Shown one piece after another: positions 10,904-21,124 of a DNA stretch of 64,000 bases. The notes under the pieces were generated by a model, which was not told where the DNA came from, made no database searches, and was given only the letters and a program-made list of their open reading frames with translations. The DNA is from Cryptomeria japonica (Eukaryota; Streptophyta; Pinopsida; Cupressales; Cupressaceae). The stretch is from positions 226,411,415 to 226,475,414 of the forward strand of contig NC_081410.1 of assembly GCF_030272615.1 (NCBI RefSeq). Reading direction: 5' to 3'. The translations under genes were made by a program, and so were the position numbers. Every line of letters starts with the position of its first letter. Positions within the stretch are counted from its first letter, which is position 1.

Positions 10904-11264
10904 ACAGTCGATATTTGTCATCAACTGACAAAATTAATAGAGAAATCTTTTATTCTGGCTTTGATGAGGAGAGCTACTTCTCAGGGGGAGTAATTGGTAT
11001 AATAAGTTGGTATTTTGCATTTGAAACTGGTTTTTGTAATGCTTTGGCATTTGATGTCAAAGGGGGAAGAGATAAATTATGGAAAAACATTTGAAAATTT
11101 TTTTGGGGAGAGATATCTTTTGGGAGAAATTATTCCCAGGGGAGAGAAATTATGTATTTTGATTTCTGGTTAATGATCTCTTTGGGAGATTGTTGGTTTT
11201 TCATTTTTGGCATTTATGTTTTGACACTTTGATGGTTTTTCCATCTTGTGTTGCCTTAAATGCC
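10904..11264 (+). other. Copia-A 3' untranslated internal region
   Basis: Non-coding stretch between the polyprotein stop and the polypurine tract. It contains two GGGGGAG-type purine blocks (CTCAGGGGGAG near 10980 and CAAAGGGGGAAGAG near 11060) resembling the true PPT. Confidence 0.7.
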
Positions 11265-11275
11265 AAAGGGGGAGA
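11265..11275 (+). promoter_or_regulatory. Polypurine tract (copia-A)
   Basis: AAAGGGGGAGA lies immediately before the 3' LTR and would prime plus-strand cDNA synthesis. The same motif precedes the 3' LTRs of elements B and D, which points to related LTR lineages. Confidence 0.88.
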
Positions 11276-11276
11276 T

Positions 11277-12322
11277 TGTTGGTATTTTGGATGTGTTGAT
11301 ATGGTTTTGTCATTGATGTCAACACCTATCATCACTTTTCAACACTTAACAGCACTTGGAGATCTTTGGTTACATTCACCGGCACGTCAGAGACTTATGC
11401 ACAATCACTGTTGTTTGGTTTACCGGCAGATTATATTGTTCACCAGCACTTGGAATGTCTTGGAGACTACTTGGTTATGTCAAAGACATTATTTGATCAC
11501 TTGGTTCTGGCGATTTGGTTATTGGTTTATTCGGGTTTGCATATTTGATGTTACCGACAAACAGGTCCAGGTTATGCACCGACAGACATATCTATTCTAG
11601 ATCAGCACAATGTGTTATTATTGTAAATGCTTTGAGATGACATCATGCATCAGATATCCATTTATTTGTAATTGATTTTATTGTAATATCTTTTAGTGAG
11701 CCGACCTATTCAATTGGTCTTAGGTTATGGTATAAATGTAAGATCTCATTGGTGAGATTGATATGCAATTGGAAAAAGAATTGTAATAAGTTATATGCGA
11801 AAATAAGTAGAGCTATACACACAGACATCATTTGAAGGTTGAAGGAATGTTTTTATGAAGGCAATCAGAACTTAACTGGTACTGAATCCAGCATATGAAG
11901 ATGCTATTTTATGTAGTACATAATCATTGGATTTTACCATCCAATTGTAGTCGGTATGACTCTCATTTTATGATTGAGCAATGAGCTCTAGGCAGCTAGC
12001 CTTTTTGCATGTGCAGACTCCATATTGTACACACATAATATCTATAGTAGTATCATTTGATTGTGGGTAAGGCTTCCCACCATGTTTTTCCCCCTTACAG
12101 GGTTTCCACGTATAAACATTTGTGTTATGTGTTGTGGATGTTATTGTCTTTTTGTTTCATGCATTAATCTTTACCGGTATTGCAATTAACTGATAAAACT
12201 GTCTAGCGGCATAGATTTTGGTTTACCGACATTAAGCATTAAGTTTTGGTTAAGTTAATTTTGGTTGAATTTATTGGACAACGGATTCACCCCCCCCTCT
12301 CAGTTGTCTCCGGGACCTAACA
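11277..12322 (+). repeat. Copia-A 3' LTR
   Basis: It starts TGTTGGTATTTTGG, ends GGGACCTAACA, and is followed by TSD AAACT. It is near-identical in layout to 5621-6679, with a short C run instead of the long one and an extra AACAGCACTT-like insertion near its start. Confidence 0.95.
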
Positions 12323-12995
12323 AAACTTAGTACCAATAGTTTCGCCATTGTGTCGACAAGGACCACAAAACTTGAGCATAGAAAAGAAGATGAAGTCCTA
12401 AGAAGGTTTCATCCATAATTTCTATCCAAATAATACCTCCATATAATACCTACCTTGTACACTACGAACTTAGAGTATAATTAAATAGTATCTATATCTT
12501 TCATAAGAACAAGTTAGAATAATACTAGTCTAGGAACATAGTTTAATAAATCAAGTATCTAATGCATCTAGGTTCTTATGATAGATATCAATGTTATAAG
12601 ATCTCAACTATAGCTATACTGTATAAAAAACATACATAAAAGTTCTCATCTCCACTCAAGAGACTATTATTCAAGACATGTGTCCATTTTAAATGTGCTA
12701 AGTCTAGGAGATACTCTTCTTCTACCTATTCTGGCACCATACTTCTTTAGCAAAATAACAACTTTATTTATCGTTGTTTAAAAAAAAAATGATATCACAT
12801 AAAATATATATCTCTACTCATGAAATCGATGGGGTATATCCTTCCGACTCATCTGAACTAATTACTATCAACTCAAAAGGAAGATGCTCATATAGACATT
12901 CTTTGTTTTCTTTCATCTCTTTGATAAGGATAGTCAGACTAGTCTTGTTTCCAGGAAATTAGGTAGGTGAGATTTCCTTTTCCTTCTTAGATTTC
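12323..12995 (-). other. Gypsy-1 interior, degenerate
   Basis: Between copia-A and the recognisable gypsy-1 gag start. On the minus strand this should be the remainder of gag. I see no zinc knuckle or protease motif, and stops are dense. No plus-strand gene was recognised. Confidence 0.5.
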
Positions 12996-13068
12996 TCATT
13001 GTCCCATCTCAATTACCCAAGCTTTAGCATCATCACCAATGGTCTTACCATCGAACTTAGGTGGGGCT
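12996..13068 (-). pseudogene. Gypsy-1 gag fragment
   Basis: The minus strand gives APPKFDGKTIGDDAKAWVIE followed shortly by a stop. This is the conserved start of the retrotransposon gag domain (P-x-F-DG...A-x-AW). The frame continues from 20787-21033 when element B and one GGGCT copy are removed. Gag would form the particle that packages element RNA. Confidence 0.82.
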
Positions 13069-13154
13069 TGTTGGAATTCTAATGTAGTTTTGTGTGACTG
13101 GTGAATGATATGGCTGCCATTGTTGGCAACATCATCTCTTAATTATTCATAGTC

Positions 13155-13320
13155 TATCGGTAGTAAGTAGATCGGGTAGTGATGAGCTGTGAGTAGACCG
13201 GCAAACAACAAGTAGACTGGCAAGCAATAAGTAGACCGGTGAGTAGTGAGTAGACCGACAAATAGTAATTAGATCAACAAGAAATAAGTAGACCGGGTAG
13301 CGGTGAGTAGACTAACATAG
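13155..13320 (+). repeat. Degenerate GTAGACCGGCAA array in the element B LTR (U3)
   Basis: About seven units of roughly 20-25 bp vary around AGTAGACCGGCAAGCAATA. The same array is in the 3' LTR at about 19655-19800. Its position upstream of the presumed transcription start would fit an enhancer-type repeat; that role is inferred. Confidence 0.75.
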
Positions 13321-13894
13321 AAGAGGTTCACTGACTAAGCAAGAACAAACTGGTATACAAGAGGAAACTAGCTAGACAAATTTTGATCGGTACACCGAAA
13401 GAGTCTCTAACCGATAGACTGGTAACATTCAGTTAAATCAAGAGTCTTCTCTAGTCAACCGATGGACTTATCAGCATGTTCGACTGTCTTGACAGAGATT
13501 CTTGTAATGATTTCAGGGGCATGATTTAAGGCATGTTAATGGAATTTTTAATGAGATGTTTTGGAGGGAAAAGTTGGCGACAAACTGTAGGGTCAATAAA
13601 TTCACATATCTCATTCTTGAGAAAGTTGTTTTCAAGGTGAATTGAGAAAAAGTGAAAGTGTACACGGGGAGTTTAAGAGAGTGCAGAGCCAAGTGACAAA
13701 GGACCGACAGTGTGGAATCCAAGGATCAACAAATCAATAGAGGACAAAGTTGAAGGTGCATTCAGGAAATCAGTGTTGTGCAGAATAGACACAATCAATG
13801 CAGACATAGTGTGATTCTTCAATGTGATCTGATCAAGCTAATGAATAGACACTCTAGTAGATCATCTTTATGTTTCTCTCTAACCATTGCAACT

Positions 13895-14090
13895 AAAATC
13901 CCTTAATAGGGTGGACTTTAACAGGTCCCATTGTAAAAATACCTTAACCGGGTGTCATCTTAATTGATGATCTTAAGACCTTTTAATAAGGCTACCTTTA
14001 ACAGGGTAAAGGCACTAACAGGCCTTAGACAAAATCCCTTAACTAGGTGGCACCTAAAAGTGTCTTTGTAATCTCCTAACAGGGATCTCT
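13895..14090 (+). repeat. TTAACCGGGT-type array in the element B LTR
   Basis: Repeated short motifs CCCTTAATAGGGTG, CTTTAACAGG, CCTTAACCGGGTG, CTTTAACAGGGT and CCTTAACTAGGTG are spaced 20-30 bp apart. The 3' LTR has the same array at about 20389-20580. Copia-D LTRs carry an equivalent array (38480-38715, 47725-47955). Confidence 0.8.
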
Positions 14091-14340
14091 CTTCACTGGG
14101 CGTACTCCAGAAGAGTACAAATTTTGTGAGTTACTACTCACACCATGGTTTTCTCCCATTTGGATTTCCATGAGATAAATCTTGGTGTCACTATGTTTCT
14201 TTTCATGCATGATTATTCTTCTACAATAGTTATTTATGTTAATGAATGTTAATTTAGTGATAATTAAAAGTTTTAATTGAGCAAAACCCGTAAAGTGTTG
14301 ATTCACCCCTCCCCTCTTAGCATCGGTTGGGACTAACAAT

Positions 14341-14354
14341 TGGTATCAGAGCCA
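14341..14354 (+). promoter_or_regulatory. Primer-binding site, tRNA-iMet type (element B)
   Basis: TGGTATCAGAGCCA lies two bases after the 5' LTR. Confidence 0.92.
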
Positions 14355-14396
14355 TATTCCTCTAGAGTGAAGCTTGATAGCTTGAGGGTAAAGATC

Positions 14397-15794
14397 ATGA
14401 AAGAATACCAATATCAAAAGCAGATTGATGAAGCAAACAAAATTATTGCCCAGCTGAAAGAGAGACAGAGAAAATCTCTTGCAAAAAGAAAGGAATTAGC
14501 TCAACATCTTAATGAGAGTCAGGTCATCATAGATCAACTCTTTGAATAGAGTGGATCTGAAGAAGCTGAAGAAGTAGTGTCAGAACTCATGGAAAAGAAC
14601 AAGAAGTTGACCGAAGAAGTCACACATCTCAAAAGAGAACATGAAGGTTAGGCCCTAAGAATGATTAAGATATTGGAAATTAGCAGAAGTGTTGATGAAA
14701 GAAAAAGGGAAGAAGAAGAAGAATTGTCAAAGGTTGAAAGAGACAAGAGGCTTTCTGAAGATGCTCTGAGAGAAAATGATGCTATCATGATTGAGAAAGA
14801 TGAAGAAATCTGAATTCTCACTCTAGAGAATGAATATATACATAAGCATCTGCATGACAACACAAAAGAAAAAGAGAAGATGATGAAAGAGATTGAACAA
14901 CTCAAGAGTGAGTTGAAACTTGAAAATGATAGAAATGAGAAGTTGAGGAAATTCAATGAAAGCTCTTAGAAGGTAGACAAACATTTGAAGGCTCAGAGAA
15001 GAGCAAAGGATACAACTGATCTTGGTTACCCTGGTTAAGGTCCTATAGAAACTGGAGAATCATCTAAATCCAAAAAGATGAAGGATGATAAAAGGAACCA
15101 TTCATAAGTGAAAGGTATGAAGTTCTCTAAATCCTCTTGGAATCATTGTGGTAAATCAAGTCATAAGACAAATGACTATAGAAATAAACCAGTTAGTCAT
15201 AAGAAGAATTTCACATTTGATAGTTACTGCCATAATTGTCATAAGTATGGACACACTGCATATGAATGTAGATCTCAATCTAGTAGTATGCCAAATAGAA
15301 GAAGCTTTAATGGACATTTCTTCACATGCAATAAGTTTGGACACAAATATGAAGAATGAAAGCTCAAGTCAAATGTATGGAGACAACCATTCAAACCAAT
15401 TAATCCTAATAAAAGGAATAATCAGTTGAAAGCCACTTGTTTCACCTCTGGTAATATTGGTCATGTTGCAGAAAATTGTAGACTGAGAATGGGGTAGAGA
15501 AATAATAGAGGACCATGGAGGACAACTAGTATGGCATGTTTCAATTTCCATAAGATCAGTCACTTAGCTAGAAAATGTATGAATCAATCCTATAACCGGT
15601 CTCAAGACAAGAACTGGTCTGGCAAGAAGAAAGGACAAAATGAACCGAGAGGGAAGAATATAATTGAGTAGGTGGAGAATGAAATGCAAAAGACATGGAT
15701 CAAGAGAAAAGATAGCAAAGAAGGAGAAAATCTCCCAGAAACCAAGTCATCATCTGCCGGTGATGACAGTTCCTCTTCAAACTAGACATACTGA
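14397..15794 (+). pseudogene. Gag-like coiled-coil protein with zinc-knuckle array (element B ORF1)
   Basis: The frame starts MKEYQYQKQIDEANKII; an earlier possible start at 14340 is only a TTG inside the PBS. Residues 1 to about 190 are Glu/Lys/Leu-rich heptad-like coiled coil. The C-terminal half has a row of CCHC-like knuckles: a degraded WNHCGKSSH, the intact CHNCHKYGHTAYEC (near 15235), and diverged TCNKFGH, CFTSGNIGHVAENC and CFNFHKISHLARKC. Knuckles bind RNA in retroelement Gag. The frame is constant but has stops (14547, and others near 14632, 14811 and 14967), several of them TAG/TAA. The usual gag N-terminal domain is not recognisable, so this may be a C-terminal gag derivative like the 3' gag region of copia-C. 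Confidence 0.78.
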
Positions 15795-16237
15795 TGCTTA
15801 GGGGGAGCACATATGGTAAGATTAATTTTGAATCCCCTTAACAAATATAAGGATATGTCTATCTACATAGTTGTGATGCATAAAAGTTGGTCTAAAAGTC
15901 CTTAGTTGAAGAATGTCTTGTGAGTTAGTTATTTGTGTATCGGTATCGATAACAAATAACAGGTAAAGTCAAATCGATGTACTTTAAGTTGTAAGTTTCA
16001 AGCTAATCGTTGTGTTATAACACCGATAAATCTCAATGGATAAATAAGGAATGTCAACACATTTTTATCTATCTCGCCTTTCTTGTGAATCTCTCGAGCT
16101 CCTGTGCGATCAAAGGCGATTTGAATCTTGCTAAGATTTATTTGTGCAAAAAATTCAAGCAGAGCGATAGTGGTGTTTGGTACTCCCAAGAAAAATATAT
16201 TCAACCTCATCTAAGAAAATATTGCTTGAAGGTCATC
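15795..16237 (+). other. Inter-ORF region of element B
   Basis: Non-coding stretch after ORF1. It opens with a PPT-like purine block (CTTAGGGGGAGCAC near 15797), the kind of sequence that in copia elements follows the end of pol. It may mark where pol was lost or ORF2 was joined. A frame runs in from 16010 but no start before 16238 is supported. Confidence 0.5.
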
Positions 16238-19200
16238 ATGGCATCGCCAATATCAACTCCTATGTTAGTTGAAGCTATCAAAGAACCCCAACCCGAGTTC
16301 AAGCTGCACCCAATGAAAGCCGATGAAATCGACATGACCAGTGCTTTATCATCTGTGCCCTTTGGTGTATTGTTGGTAGAAGATATTCACTCCTACATTC
16401 ATTGCAAGATCGAAGAACTTGGAGACAAGTTCATTCAAAATGAGTTTAAAGGGTTATATGACAATGATCAATTGAAGCCATAATTTTTACCTCTAAAGAC
16501 AAAGGGTTTCGTTAAAGTTGTTGATTTTCCTAATCAGTTTCATGATGACTAGGTTAGATATGTACTGAGTAGGGTTCATGATCAATTTTTGTGGCTGGAA
16601 GCTCATGCACCGATCAAGATTACAAAGGAGGTGATTCAAAGAGTGGCAGGGTTCAGTGCAATCAGAGAAGCATTAACCCTACGAACGATTTCATTAATTG
16701 AAGTCATCTGGTTAACCAAATCCTGGTGTGATAGTAGAACAATGACAATCACCCATATTGAGGATGCTGAAGTAAGATTTGCCTCTGCAGTGTTGGGTTA
16801 CTGGGTTTATCAATAAAGTTGGATGAATAGTGTGTCAAGAGGTGCCATACATGTTGTATATCCAATTATCAAAGAGGATGCAACCTATGATATATGTGAG
16901 ATGATTAAAAGTCAATTTATGGTGAACATGGAAAGAATTAAGAAGGACAAGAGAAACCTATCATGGTTCAAATAGGTGAAATGATTAAGGATCTAGGAAA
17001 TAAATTTGGTGAAACAATGTGGGGATATTTTAAGAAATTTCAAATCAGGATGCACAAGAGGGAAATAATTCCAAGTGGAATAGTATAGAAATACAAAGAC
17101 AACATTTTTTTCCTTGTAGACATAGATTGTTGTATTATTCAAGCAGTTCAGCCCAAAAGTTTTTGGGTTCCACCTATGGGTTATGAGGTTGTAGTAGATC
17201 TTGTCAAAAATTATGTTAATATGCTTATGTCTAAACCAAAAGACTCAAAGCAAAAGATATTTGGAACATGTGAGGAGGAAAGCTCCAAAATAAAATAGGA
17301 ACTTAAGGTTTCAATCATGAAAAGAAGAGTAAAGAAAATGATTGATACCCTTGACAAGAAATATGGAAGTGAAGCATCCGGTGCCACTACCTCCACTGGT
17401 GCTAGTGATAAAATAGGAGTCACACCTACTAAAGATGAAGAATTAATAGGTGGAAAGAAGAAAGTGTCAAAGACAAAACCTAAGGGGACTACATCAACCA
17501 AGCCTGCAACATACTCAAAGGAAAAGGAACTAGGTACTCTTGTATCTTCACCAAGTAAAGATAGATCAGTAGGAGTGACTTACACCACAAAGAAAAAGAG
17601 TGATTCAAAGCTTAAAAAGGATGAGAAAGAGGGTGATATCACTGACACCCTATCAGATGTGGAAATAAAGGAGGTTAGAAGAAGTGGAAGGAACAAATCC
17701 CCAACAATTGATGAGTTGGTGCATGGGATCAAAGAATTTGGAGGTCTACCCAGTGTTGGAAGAAGATATTCCCCCAGTAATGAAGAAGACAAAAGGAAAA
17801 TCGAGGAAGCACTGATCTGGAACTTGCACAATTTTTGTAGGACTCCTAGTGAATTATATGGTATAATACCATTAGATTTACAGGATCAAATTAAAGGAAG
17901 ATGGAAAACAACTCTTGCTACTGCAAAGGAACTTAGAATAAAATCACTCATGGAAGTGCAACATGGCTTAGACCTTGATCAAGCTTCACTAGTAGCTGAA
18001 GCATGCATTCAACATTTTAGAGTAGGGAATATAAATGAGAGAGTGGCAATAGGTGAAGTTGGAGTAGTGCACATTGAAGGTGTTGCCTTGTGGAAGAAAA
18101 TTATAGATCAGCAAAAGGAAGCTGAAGAAGAAATTGAAAAGGAAACCAAATAGGACCAAGGTGTAGCTGCCCTTGACAAAGGAAAAGCTAAGGAAAAAGA
18201 CTCCACTGAAGAATTTGATACTTTCACAGTTGAGGATATCATAGTGAATGTTGTGTCAGACATCCCCAATCTGACAAAGGATATCAAACAATTGGTTCAT
18301 ACTTCATCGGTGAAGGAAGCTGATCAAAATAAGCTTCCCAGTCAAGATGAAGTGATAGTTGAAGACATTTCTTATGAGGATACACCTCACAGAAACTTAT
18401 TGATACCAAATCCTATTCTCTCTAAAGAAGGAAAAGAGGAAGAGAAGAAAACAGAGGAAGGAAAAGAGGAAGAGAAGGAAATAGAGGAATGAAAAGAGGA
18501 AGAGAAGAAAGAAAAAGAAGGAAAAGAGGAAGAGAAGAAAGCAGAGGATGGAAAAGAGGAAGAGAAGAAAGCAGAGGATGGAAAAGAGGAAGAGAAGAAA
18601 GCAGAGGATAATAAAGTAGTAATGAATACTCCTCCAGCAAAGAGGAAGTTATATTTAGAAAATGAAAGTGAGAAGAAAAAGGTAAGAATCATCACAACAA
18701 CTAGCTCAAAAGTTGAGATTGTAGAAAAGGAAGAAGAAACAGAGGAGGAAGAAGGAGACTTGGTCATTGATATAAAGAAAATGACCCCCAAGAAATTGAT
18801 TAAAGTCTCAGAAAAACTAAGAATCCAAGATGAAAAGGCTATAATGAGAGGAAAGAAAAAGAAGGCAATATGAAATGAAGAGAGGAGATAACTTAATAGA
18901 ACAAATATCAGTTGGAAAAGTTGCTCTTTCCACCAGAACAAAAGAAGTTAAAAATATACTACAACAAGTTGGTCAACTACTGGTGAAATCTTCAAGTTTT
19001 CTTGCGTTAATCAAAGACTTAGAAGACAAAGAAATAAGATTTAAAAGGAAATTAAAGATTTGATAAGCTCTTTTGATCCTCTTACCAGTTAAACATCAAC
19101 CTTTACTGGACAAGTCAAAATGCTAAATCATAAAATCAGAAGGTTGAAAGATGAAGAAGACAAAATAAGTCTTGGTTTATTAGAGCTCCAATGCTATTTG

Positions 19201-19407
19201 GCACCAATTATTGATTTCATGCAACTAAATATTAAAGAAGTAGACCACCTAACAAATGAACTTGAATGCAAGATAGTTGATGATATGGAGGTCTTCATTG
19301 CAGCCTTACATGGCCACTTCATCATCATGAAACAGGTTCAATCTTCATGGGAATCTTCTTTGAAAGTGGCTCAAGAAAACTTCAAAGAGATTTTTTCTTT
19401 ATTTTGA
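16238..19407 (+). pseudogene. Element B ORF2: long accessory protein of unknown function
   Basis: The frame starts MASPISTPMLVEAIKEPQPE and runs about 1,050 codons with scattered stops (16481, 16814, 17296, 18151) and a frameshift near 16965. The N-terminal third has a folded-looking stretch (IKITKEVIQRVAGFS, IRDAL-like helices, AEVRFASAVLGYWVYQ, then FWVPPMGYEVVVDLVKNYV). The middle is basic and Ser/Thr-rich. At 18421-18610 there are tandem KEEEKK repeats, and the end is coiled-coil-like (MLNHKIRRLKDEEDKISLGL...). There are no RT, integrase, protease or membrane-anchor motifs. I do not recognise the family. The opening motif resembles the ORF at 27812 (VLVDEALIAQVIGLS). Plant retroelement additional ORFs, or a captured host gene, are both possible. 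Confidence 0.65.
18421..18610 (+). repeat. 30-bp tandem repeats encoding Lys/Glu-rich units
   Basis: Units of GGAAAAGAGGAAGAGAAGAA plus a variable tail (AGCAGAGGAT or similar) recur about six times within ORF2 and translate as GKEEEKKAED. The repeats make the strongly charged segment of ORF2. Confidence 0.88.
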
Positions 19408-19555
19408 CAAATTCATTTGGATATTATTTTCCATTGATGACAAAAGGGGGAATTTTGGAGTCTTGTACAGTGTGAGTTACGAGTCACAGGGGTCAGAAAC
19501 AGGGGCCAAAACTGACACAAATTTGTAGTGTTTTGTAGTATTTGTCACCAATGCC

Positions 19556-19565
19556 AAAGGGGGAG
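19556..19565 (+). promoter_or_regulatory. Polypurine tract (element B)
   Basis: AAAGGGGGAG lies two bases before the 3' LTR, matching the PPTs of copia-A and copia-D. An earlier AAAAGGGGGAATT occurs near 19443. Confidence 0.85.
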
Positions 19566-19567
19566 TT

Positions 19568-20781
19568 TGTTGGCATTATTATGTAGTTTTGTATGATCGG
19601 TGAATGATATGGTTGTCATTGTTGGCAATATCATCTCTTAAGTCTTCACAGTCTATCGGTAATAAGTAGATCGGGTAGCGGTGAGTAGTGAGTAGACCAA
19701 CAAACAACAAGTAGGCCGACAAGAAGTAAGTAGACCGACAATCTGTAAGTAGACCGACAAGTAGTAGGTAAACCGAGTAGTGGTGAGTAGACCGGCATCG
19801 AAGAGGTCCATCGGCTAAGTAAAGAACAAACCCGTATACAGGAGGAAACTGACTAGATAGTTTTTGATCAGTACACTGAAAGAGTCTATAACCGACATAC
19901 TAGTAACGTTCAGTTAACATTCAATTAAATTGGGAGTCTTCTCTAGTCAACCAGCGGACTTATTGGCATGTTTGACTATCTTGACAAAGATTCCTGTAAT
20001 GATTTCAGGGGCATGATTTAAGGCATGCTAATGAAATTTTGAATGAGATGTTTTGGAGGAAAAAGTTGGTGACAGACTATAGGGTCAATAAATTCACATA
20101 TCTCATTCTTGAGAAAGTTGTTGTCAAGGTGAATTGAGAAAAAGTGAAAGTGTACACAGGGGGAGTTTAAGAGAGTACAGAGCCGAGTGAAAAAGGACCA
20201 GAAGTGTGGAATGCAAGGATCAACAAATCGGCAGAGGGCAGAGTTGAAGGTGTATTCAGGAAATCAGTGTTGTACAGAATAGACACAACCGTTGCAGACA
20301 TAGTATGATTCTTTAGTGTGATCTGATCAAGCTAATGATTATCCACTCTAGCAGATCATCTTTATGTTTCTCTCTAACCATTGCAACTAAAATCCCTTAA
20401 TAGGGTGGACTTTAACAGGTCCCATTGTAAAAATCCCTTAACCGGGTGTCATCTTAATTGATGATCTTAAGACCTTTTGATAAGGCTACCTTTAACAGGG
20501 TAAAGGCACTAACCGAACTTAGATAAAATCCCTTAACCGGGTGACACCTAATAGTTTATTTTGTATCTCCTAAGAAGGATGGCTATTCACCGAGTGTACT
20601 CCAGAAGAGTACAAATTTTGTGAGTTACTACTCACACTGTGGTTTTCTCCCATTTGGGTTTCTACGAGATAAATCTTGGTGTCATTGTGTTTCTTTTCAT
20701 GCATGGTTATTCTTCATGTGAGAGAAAAATTGCTAAAGTGTTGATTCACCCCTCCCCTCTCAACACTAGTTGGGACTAATA
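19568..20781 (+). repeat. Element B 3' LTR
   Basis: It starts TGTTGGCATTATTATG and ends GGGACTAATA (the terminal CA has become TA), followed by TSD GGGCT. It contains the same two internal arrays as the 5' LTR. Confidence 0.92.
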
Positions 20782-20786
20782 GGGCT

Positions 20787-21033
20787 ATCCTTTTCAATTC
20801 TTTTTCTATCTCCCCTTCAATCCTAACTCAATGATCAGGTTGTTCCTCAGCTCTAGGAATTTAATTTCTAGGTTGTTCTTCCTGTTGAGCTTGTTCATTT
20901 TGAACCTCACCAACTCTTCGAGCTTTTGTTCAATTCCATCTATCCTAGCATTCTATTGATTCAAAAGATCAAGAATTTGGTCAAGTCTTCCATTCCTGTT
21001 GCTTGATCCATCTCTAGTAGTTTTAGAACCCAT
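20787..21033 (-). pseudogene. Gypsy-1 gag N-terminus
   Basis: Minus-strand ATG at 21033 gives MGSKTTRDGSSNRNGRLDQI, then LEELVR. After a frameshift it reads VQNEQAQQEEQP...EGEIEKELKR and leads into the gag fragment at 13068. It lies a short way downstream of the gypsy-1 PBS, as expected for gag. Confidence 0.8.
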
Positions 21034-21103
21034 TGCAATACAACAATTCTTGTATCAAGGGATGCTTTTTTAGCATAATGGTCATAGGCCCTAGTGTTAT
21101 AAA

Positions 21104-21124
21104 CCTAGCGCTCTGATACTAAAA
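21104..21124 (-). promoter_or_regulatory. Gypsy-1 primer-binding site
   Basis: The minus strand reads TTTTAGTATCAGAGCGC, a tRNA-iMet-type PBS with one substitution in the leading TGG. The LTR would end in CA at 21125-21126 (TG on the plus strand). This fixes the element's orientation and its 5' LTR boundary. Confidence 0.75.

Larger units (their letters stand above)
5621..12322 (+). mobile_element. Copia-A, structurally complete Ty1/copia LTR retrotransposon
   Basis: The element is 6,702 bp: two LTRs of about 1.05 kb (5621-6679, 11277-12322) with TGTTGG...CTAACA ends, a tRNA-iMet primer-binding site, one polyprotein frame, a polypurine tract, and a perfect 5-bp TSD AAACT (5616-5620 and 12323-12327). 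It is inserted in gypsy-1. The LTR copies differ by several substitutions and an indel in the first 120 bases, so the insertion is not recent. In-frame stop codons make it non-functional, although no frameshift is seen in the polyprotein. Confidence 0.96.
13069..14338 (+). repeat. Element B 5' LTR
   Basis: It runs from TGTTGGAATTCTAATG to GGTTGGGACTAACA. It carries a degenerate tandem array in the first 250 bases and a TTAACCGGGT-type array in the second half (see separate entries). It is about 55 bp longer than the 3' copy because of an AT-rich block near 14225-14290. Confidence 0.93.
13069..20781 (+). mobile_element. Element B: pol-less LTR retrotransposon with two long ORFs
   Basis: The element is 7,713 bp with LTRs 13069-14338 and 19568-20781, a tRNA-iMet PBS, a polypurine tract and a perfect TSD GGGCT (13064-13068 and 20782-20786), inserted in gypsy-1 gag. 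Between the LTRs are a coiled-coil/zinc-knuckle ORF and a second long ORF. No protease, RT, RNase H or integrase motif is visible in any frame. It is therefore non-autonomous and would need enzymes in trans. PBS, PPT and LTR repeat motifs shared with copia-D suggest a copia-type partner (inference). Confidence 0.93.

Noticed and set aside
11190-11600. 136-codon frame across the copia-A PPT and 3' LTR start
   Set aside because: It spans the element's PPT/LTR junction and shows no conserved protein.
14340-14396. Earlier start of element B ORF1 within the PBS
   Set aside because: The first codon is TTG, inside the primer-binding site; the ATG at 14397 is the plausible start.
16010-16237. Upstream extension of element B ORF2 from 16010
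   Set aside because: Low-complexity leader-like sequence without a motif; MASPISTP at 16238 is the better start.
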